Assembly: GCF_014236855.1 (NCBI RefSeq)
Contig: NZ_CP051261.1
Span: 2,480,001-2,544,000 of the forward strand
From: Xanthomonas sp. SI
GTDB taxonomy: Bacteria > Pseudomonadota > Gammaproteobacteria > Xanthomonadales > Xanthomonadaceae
Direction: 5' to 3'
Length of the DNA: 64,000 nucleotides
Of this stretch, positions 59,211 through 64,000 are shown piece after piece. Under the pieces are notes generated by a model that was not told the origin of the DNA, did no database searches, and saw only the letters and a program-made list of their open reading frames with translations. How positions within the stretch are numbered: position 1 is the stretch's first letter; each line of letters starts with the position of its first letter. The position numbers and the translations under genes are program-made.

Positions 59211-60761
59211 CTAGTTGGCCCGATACATCGCCAGCACATCCCCGCGCAGCGCGCGCTGGCTGTCGGCGCGGTTGTAGAACATGTGCCCGCCCGGATAGTT
59301 CTTGACCTGCACCCGGCTCGGGTCGTTGCCCATCACCGGCATCTGGTCCACGGTCAGCACCGAACCCATGAACGGGCAAGAAAGGTCGTTCCAGCCGTGC
59401 ACGATCAGCACCCGCAGCTTGGGGTCGATCGCCACCGCCTGGCGCAGCTCGGTCACCGAGCCCTTGCGCAGTTCGTCGTTCCAGTCCCACAGCTTGTTCA
59501 CGTCGTAGTTCAGCGCCTGGTAGCGCGCGTCCACCTTCCAGCCGACCACGCGGGTCACGAAATCGACCATCGCGGTAGTGGTCGGGGCGATGATGCTGTC
59601 CAGCAGCGGATCGTTGGCGCGCTGCTCGGGCGCGTTCGGGAACGGGTCGAACGCGGTGACGTTGGAGTCGTAGCGGCTGCCGAGTTGGCCCTTGTCGCGG
59701 AACACTTCGCGCAGGTAGGCCTGGGTTTCCAGGCGGCCGCCAGCGCGGCGCACATAGACCGGGTCCAGCCCGGTCATCGTCGCCACCTGCTGGATCATGC
59801 GTTCGCTGCCGGCCGCGTCCGAGCGCCCGCGCAGCAGCGCGGTGACGTAGTCGCCGCGGGTGTAGTCGATCACCTGGCGCATCGCCTCCGGGGTCAGTCG
59901 CTGCTCGCGCTCCAGGTGCGCGGCGGCGATCGAGGGCAGGGTCAGCATCCACGCCAGCGGCGACACGTCGCCGTTGTCGTCCAGGGTCGGGTTGAGGTAC
60001 GGCGAGACCAGCACCACGCCGTTCATCGCCACGCCCAGCTGGGTCTGCAGGTAATGGGTGATGCGCGGCCCGCGGAAGCCGCCGTAGCTCTCGCCGACCA
60101 GGTACTTGCGCGACTGCAGGCGCTGGTTTTTCAGCAGCCAGTCGTAGATCGTGCGCGACAGGTATTCGATGTCGGCCTGCGGGTTGTAGAACAGCTTCTT
60201 GGCCTGCTCGTCGGCGACCCGCGAACGGCTGAAGCCGGTGCCGACCGGATCGATGAACACCAGGTCGGTGAAGTCCAGCCAGGTGCCGGGGTTGTCGTGC
60301 AGCGTCGCCGGCGCCGAGGCGCTGTCGCCTTCGCTGCCGAAGGTGACCACCTTCGGCCCGATCGCGCCCAGGTTGAGGTACACCGAGGCCGCGCCGGGGC
60401 CGCCGTTCAAGGCGAAGGTCACCGGGCGGTCCTTGCCGTCCACGGTGTAGGCGGTGAACACCACGTCGGCGACGGTCTTGCCCTGCGCGTCCTTCACCGG
60501 CAGCGTGCCGACCGTGGCGGTGTAGCTGAGCGACTTGCCGTCCACGTGTGTGACCTGGCGCACCTTCGCATCGGCCGGCAACGCGGCCGGCCTGGCCGGC
60601 TCGGCGCTGTCGGCCTTGTCGGTTTTGTCTGGCTTGTCGGCAGCGTCGGCATCGGCGGCGAGTGCGGCGGAGATCGGCAGGACGGCCAGCAACAACGCCG
60701 CCAGCAGCGGCTTGGACAGGTTCGGCACGGGGAGGGCGCTCGGCAGAAGGGAAGCCGGCAT
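59211..60761 (-). CDS. secreted S10-type serine carboxypeptidase homologue
   Basis: A 516-residue protein with a signal peptide (LLAALLLAVLPISAALAADA, ATG at 60761 chosen because it begins this signal) and a Lys/Asp-rich linker, then an alpha/beta-hydrolase peptidase domain. The nucleophile elbow is GESYGG (Ser near 223), the catalytic Asp is in GWNDLSCP (near 456) and the His in GGHMFY (near 493). The oxyanion region FALNGGPGAASVYLNLGAIGP is typical of family S10. Bacterial members act in the periplasm or outside the cell. Confidence 0.88.
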   Translation of the reverse strand: MPASLLPSALPVPNLSKPLLAALLLAVLPISAALAADADAADKPDKTDKADSAEPARPAALPADAKVRQVTHVDGKSLSYTATVGTLPVKDAQGKTVADVVFTAYTVDGKDRPVTFALNGGPGAASVYLNLGAIGPKVVTFGSEGDSASAPATLHDNPGTWLDFTDLVFIDPVGTGFSRSRVADEQAKKLFYNPQADIEYLSRTIYDWLLKNQRLQSRKYLVGESYGGFRGPRITHYLQTQLGVAMNGVVLVSPYLNPTLDDNGDVSPLAWMLTLPSIAAAHLEREQRLTPEAMRQVIDYTRGDYVTALLRGRSDAAGSERMIQQVATMTGLDPVYVRRAGGRLETQAYLREVFRDKGQLGSRYDSNVTAFDPFPNAPEQRANDPLLDSIIAPTTTAMVDFVTRVVGWKVDARYQALNYDVNKLWDWNDELRKGSVTELRQAVAIDPKLRVLIVHGWNDLSCPFMGSVLTVDQMPVMGNDPSRVQVKNYPGGHMFYNRADSQRALRGDVLAMYRAN

Positions 60762-60918
60762 GCTAGGCCGCGGCGCGGCGCGCGCGGATGTGCACAAAGG
60801 CATGGTCGGCGCGCAGCGCAGTGCTCGATGGCCCAGGCCGCCATGCTCCGCTCCAACCGAATCGCGAGCCCGTCACCAGTGGCAGCGCGGGCAGCGCATG
60901 GAATCTATCGGGCTGGGC

Positions 60919-60948
60919 CAATCCCCAATCCCGAATCCCCAATCCCGG
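60919..60948. repeat. heptanucleotide tract (AATCCC type)
   Basis: Four AATCCC(C/G) units lie within the 191-bp gap between parE and the S10-type gene, just after the parE stop codon. Confidence 0.8.
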
Positions 60949-60952
60949 CTCC

Positions 60953-62842
60953 TCAGACCTCCAGCGACGCCAGGTCGCCCTTGGTCTCCAGCCACTGCTT
61001 GCGATCGCCGGCGCGCTTCTTGGCCAGCAGCATGTCCATTAGCGAACCGGTCTCGTCGCCGTCGGCGATGGTCAGCTGCACCAGCCGCCGCGTGTCCGGG
61101 TGGATGGTGGATTCGCGCAGCTGCTGCGGGTTCATCTCGCCCAGGCCCTTGAAGCGGGTCACGCTGAGCTGGCCCTTGATCTTCTCGCGCGCGATCTTCT
61201 CCAGCAGCGAGCGCTTCTCTTCCTCGTCCAGCGCGTAGAACACCTGCTTGCCCACATCGACGCGGAACAGCGGCGGCATCGCCACGAACACGTGGCCGGC
61301 CTTCACCAGCGTCGGGAAGTGGCGCAGGAACAGCGCGGTGAGCAGGGTGGCGATGTGCAGGCCGTCGGAGTCGGCGTCGGCCAGGATCACCACCTTGCCG
61401 TAACGCAGCCCGCTGATGTCGTCCTTGCCCGGGTCGCAGCCGATCGCGATCGCCAGATTGTGCACTTCCTCGGAGGCCAGCACGCTGCCGGAGGCCACTT
61501 CCCAGGTGTTGAGGATCTTGCCGCGCAGCGGCAGGATCGCCTGGAAATCCTTGTCGCGCGCCTGCTTGGCGCTGCCGCCGGCCGAGTCGCCTTCCACCAG
61601 GAACAGCTCGGTACGCGACAGGTCCTGGCTGATGCAGTCGGCCAGCTTGCCGGGCAGCGCCGGGCCGGAGGTGACCTTTTTGCGGGTGATCTGCTTTTCG
61701 GTTTTCAACCGTGCGCTGGCGCGATCGATCGCGATCTGCGCGATGCGCGTGCCGGTTTCCACGTTCTGGTTCAGCCACAGGCTGAAGGCGTCGTGCGCGG
61801 CGCCTTCGATGAAGCCGGCGGCCTGGCGCGAGGACAGGCGTTCCTTGGTCTGGCCGCTGAACTGCGGGTCGGTCATCTTCAGCGACAGTACGAAGGTGAC
61901 CCGGTCCCAGACGTCTTCCGGCGCCAGCTTGACCCCGCGCGGCAGCAGGTTGCGGAAGTCGCAGAACTCGCGCAGCGCATCGGTGAAGCCGCTGCGCAGG
62001 CCGTTGACGTGGGTGCCGTGCTGCGCGGTCGGGATCAGGTTGACGTAGCTTTCCTGCACCAGTTCGCCGTCGGCGACCCAGGCCACCGCCCAGTCGACGA
62101 TCTCCCGGTCCTTCTTCAGGTTGCCGACGAACAGGTCGGCCGGCAGCAGCTCGCGCTCGGCCAGCTCGCCCTTGAGGTAGTCGCGCAGGCCGTCCTCGAA
62201 GTACCAGGTGTCCTGCTCGCCGGTGGCCTCGTCGTGCAGCTTCACGGTCAGGCCGGGGCACAGCACCGCCTTGGCGCGCAGCAGGTGGCGCAGCGCGCGC
62301 ACGGCGAACTTCGGTGTGTCGAAGTACTTCGGATCGGCCCAGAAGCGCAGGCGCGTGCCGGTGTTCTTCTTGCCGACGCTGCCGACGATCTCCAGCTTGG
62401 AGGCGGGGAAGCCGTCGCCGAATTCCATCCGGTATTCGTTCCCGTCGCGCTTGATGAACAGCTCCACCTTCTTCGACAGCGCATTGACCACGCTGACGCC
62501 GACGCCGTGCAGGCCGCCGCTGAAGGTGTAGTTGCGGTCGTTGAACTTGCCGCCGGCGTGCAGCCGGGTCAGGATCAGTTCGACGCCGGAGATCTTCTCT
62601 TCCGGATGGATGTCCACCGGCATGCCGCGGCCGTCGTCGGAGACCTCGCAGCTGCCGTCCTTGAACAGGGTCACCTCGATGTGCCGGGCGTGGCCGGCCA
62701 GCGCCTCGTCGACGGCGTTGTCGATGACTTCCTGCGCCAGGTGGTTGGGGCGTGCGGTGTCGGTGTACATGCCCGGCCGGCGCTTGACCGGGTCCAGGCC
62801 AGAGAGAACTTCGATGTCGGCGGCGTTGTAGCGGGTATTCAT
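60953..62842 (-). CDS. parE: DNA topoisomerase IV subunit B
   Basis: A 629-residue subunit supplying the ATPase and metal-binding parts of topoisomerase IV, which unlinks daughter chromosomes. The GHKL ATPase region has NAVDEALAGHA, DDGRGMPVD and GGLHGVGVSVVNALS; the Toprim region has EGDSAGGSAKQARD and ADADSDGLHI; the C terminus has RFKGLGEMNPQQL. The length and the presence of the ParE-type YNAADIEVLSGLDPVKRRPGMY N terminus separate it from GyrB. Divergent from the small secreted protein. Confidence 0.96.
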   Translation of the reverse strand: MNTRYNAADIEVLSGLDPVKRRPGMYTDTARPNHLAQEVIDNAVDEALAGHARHIEVTLFKDGSCEVSDDGRGMPVDIHPEEKISGVELILTRLHAGGKFNDRNYTFSGGLHGVGVSVVNALSKKVELFIKRDGNEYRMEFGDGFPASKLEIVGSVGKKNTGTRLRFWADPKYFDTPKFAVRALRHLLRAKAVLCPGLTVKLHDEATGEQDTWYFEDGLRDYLKGELAERELLPADLFVGNLKKDREIVDWAVAWVADGELVQESYVNLIPTAQHGTHVNGLRSGFTDALREFCDFRNLLPRGVKLAPEDVWDRVTFVLSLKMTDPQFSGQTKERLSSRQAAGFIEGAAHDAFSLWLNQNVETGTRIAQIAIDRASARLKTEKQITRKKVTSGPALPGKLADCISQDLSRTELFLVEGDSAGGSAKQARDKDFQAILPLRGKILNTWEVASGSVLASEEVHNLAIAIGCDPGKDDISGLRYGKVVILADADSDGLHIATLLTALFLRHFPTLVKAGHVFVAMPPLFRVDVGKQVFYALDEEEKRSLLEKIAREKIKGQLSVTRFKGLGEMNPQQLRESTIHPDTRRLVQLTIADGDETGSLMDMLLAKKRAGDRKQWLETKGDLASLEV

Positions 62843-62944
62843 GCGTCTCAACAGGTGGCGCGAAGCAGATCCGGAAGTGTGCGGTGTGCGGCGGCTTTTT
62901 GCACGTCGCCGGTGTTCAGGGCCAGTGCCGTGGCGGCGCGCTAG

Positions 62945-64000
<1,056 letters not shown>

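Overview
The window is a 64 kb, GC-rich, densely coded chromosomal segment from a gammaproteobacterium of the family Xanthomonadaceae, most probably Xanthomonas. That assignment is inference. It rests on the gene content (kdsB, uvrC and pgsA next to tRNA-Gly; a fruR/fruBKA/oprB fructose locus; hemN beside a ccoG-like gene; parE and pyrG), on GTAG-type REP elements, and on dispersed heptanucleotide GGGATTC-like tracts. No phage, plasmid, IS transposase or CRISPR array was seen.

Layout. (1) 1-7.7 kb: the end of a TonB-dependent siderophore receptor with a Fur-like box, then a tightly packed housekeeping run kdsB - LMW phosphatase - thioredoxin/NHL protein - uvrC - pgsA - tRNA-Gly. (2) 7.7-16.0 kb: an accessory block lying between two identical tRNA-Gly genes. 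It holds an SF1 helicase with a coiled coil, a GH18-like barrel protein, a frameshifted M28-like peptidase and a secreted pepsin-like aspartic protease. (3) 16.0-20.5 kb: tRNA-Gly, tRNA-Cys, a ccoG-like ferredoxin with a small membrane protein, a tandem repeat array, hemN and tRNA-Leu. Two FNR-type boxes sit upstream of the ccoG-like pair and of hemN, which points to anaerobic control. (4) 20.6-29.4 kb: a putative biosynthetic locus of unknown product. It encodes a HAD phosphatase, a class III aminotransferase, a ketosynthase, an acyl carrier protein, a FemAB-type acyltransferase, an arginase-fold UPF0489 protein, a DegT aminotransferase, a pair of four-helix EamA/SMR-like transporters and an alpha/beta hydrolase. 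(5) 29.4-35.8 kb: a six-gene minus-strand operon with nearly every stop overlapping the next start (response regulator, sensor kinase, outer-membrane factor, MacB-type permease, ATPase, membrane-fusion lipoprotein), a self-regulated tripartite exporter. (6) 36.5-44.4 kb: fructose uptake (fruB, fruK, fruA, oprB) and its LacI-type regulator, with two near-identical operator palindromes between fruB and fruR. (7) 44.4-64 kb: mixed genes including a TviB-type UDP-sugar dehydrogenase, a glutamate-synthase-domain protein, BaiN-type flavoprotein, FKBP lipoprotein, TrhO, SDR and LLM oxidoreductases, ExoD, a CNNM/CorC protein, DUF47-pit phosphate transport, an S10-type peptidase, parE and the start of pyrG.

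The points most worth following up are the lipid/amino-acid-like biosynthetic locus at 20.6-29.4 kb, the block between duplicated tRNA-Gly genes with its pepsin-like protease and large helicase, the C-terminally short ccoG with its FNR boxes, and the several classes of short repeat that fill the intergenic regions. All assignments were made by reading translated sequences without database searches.
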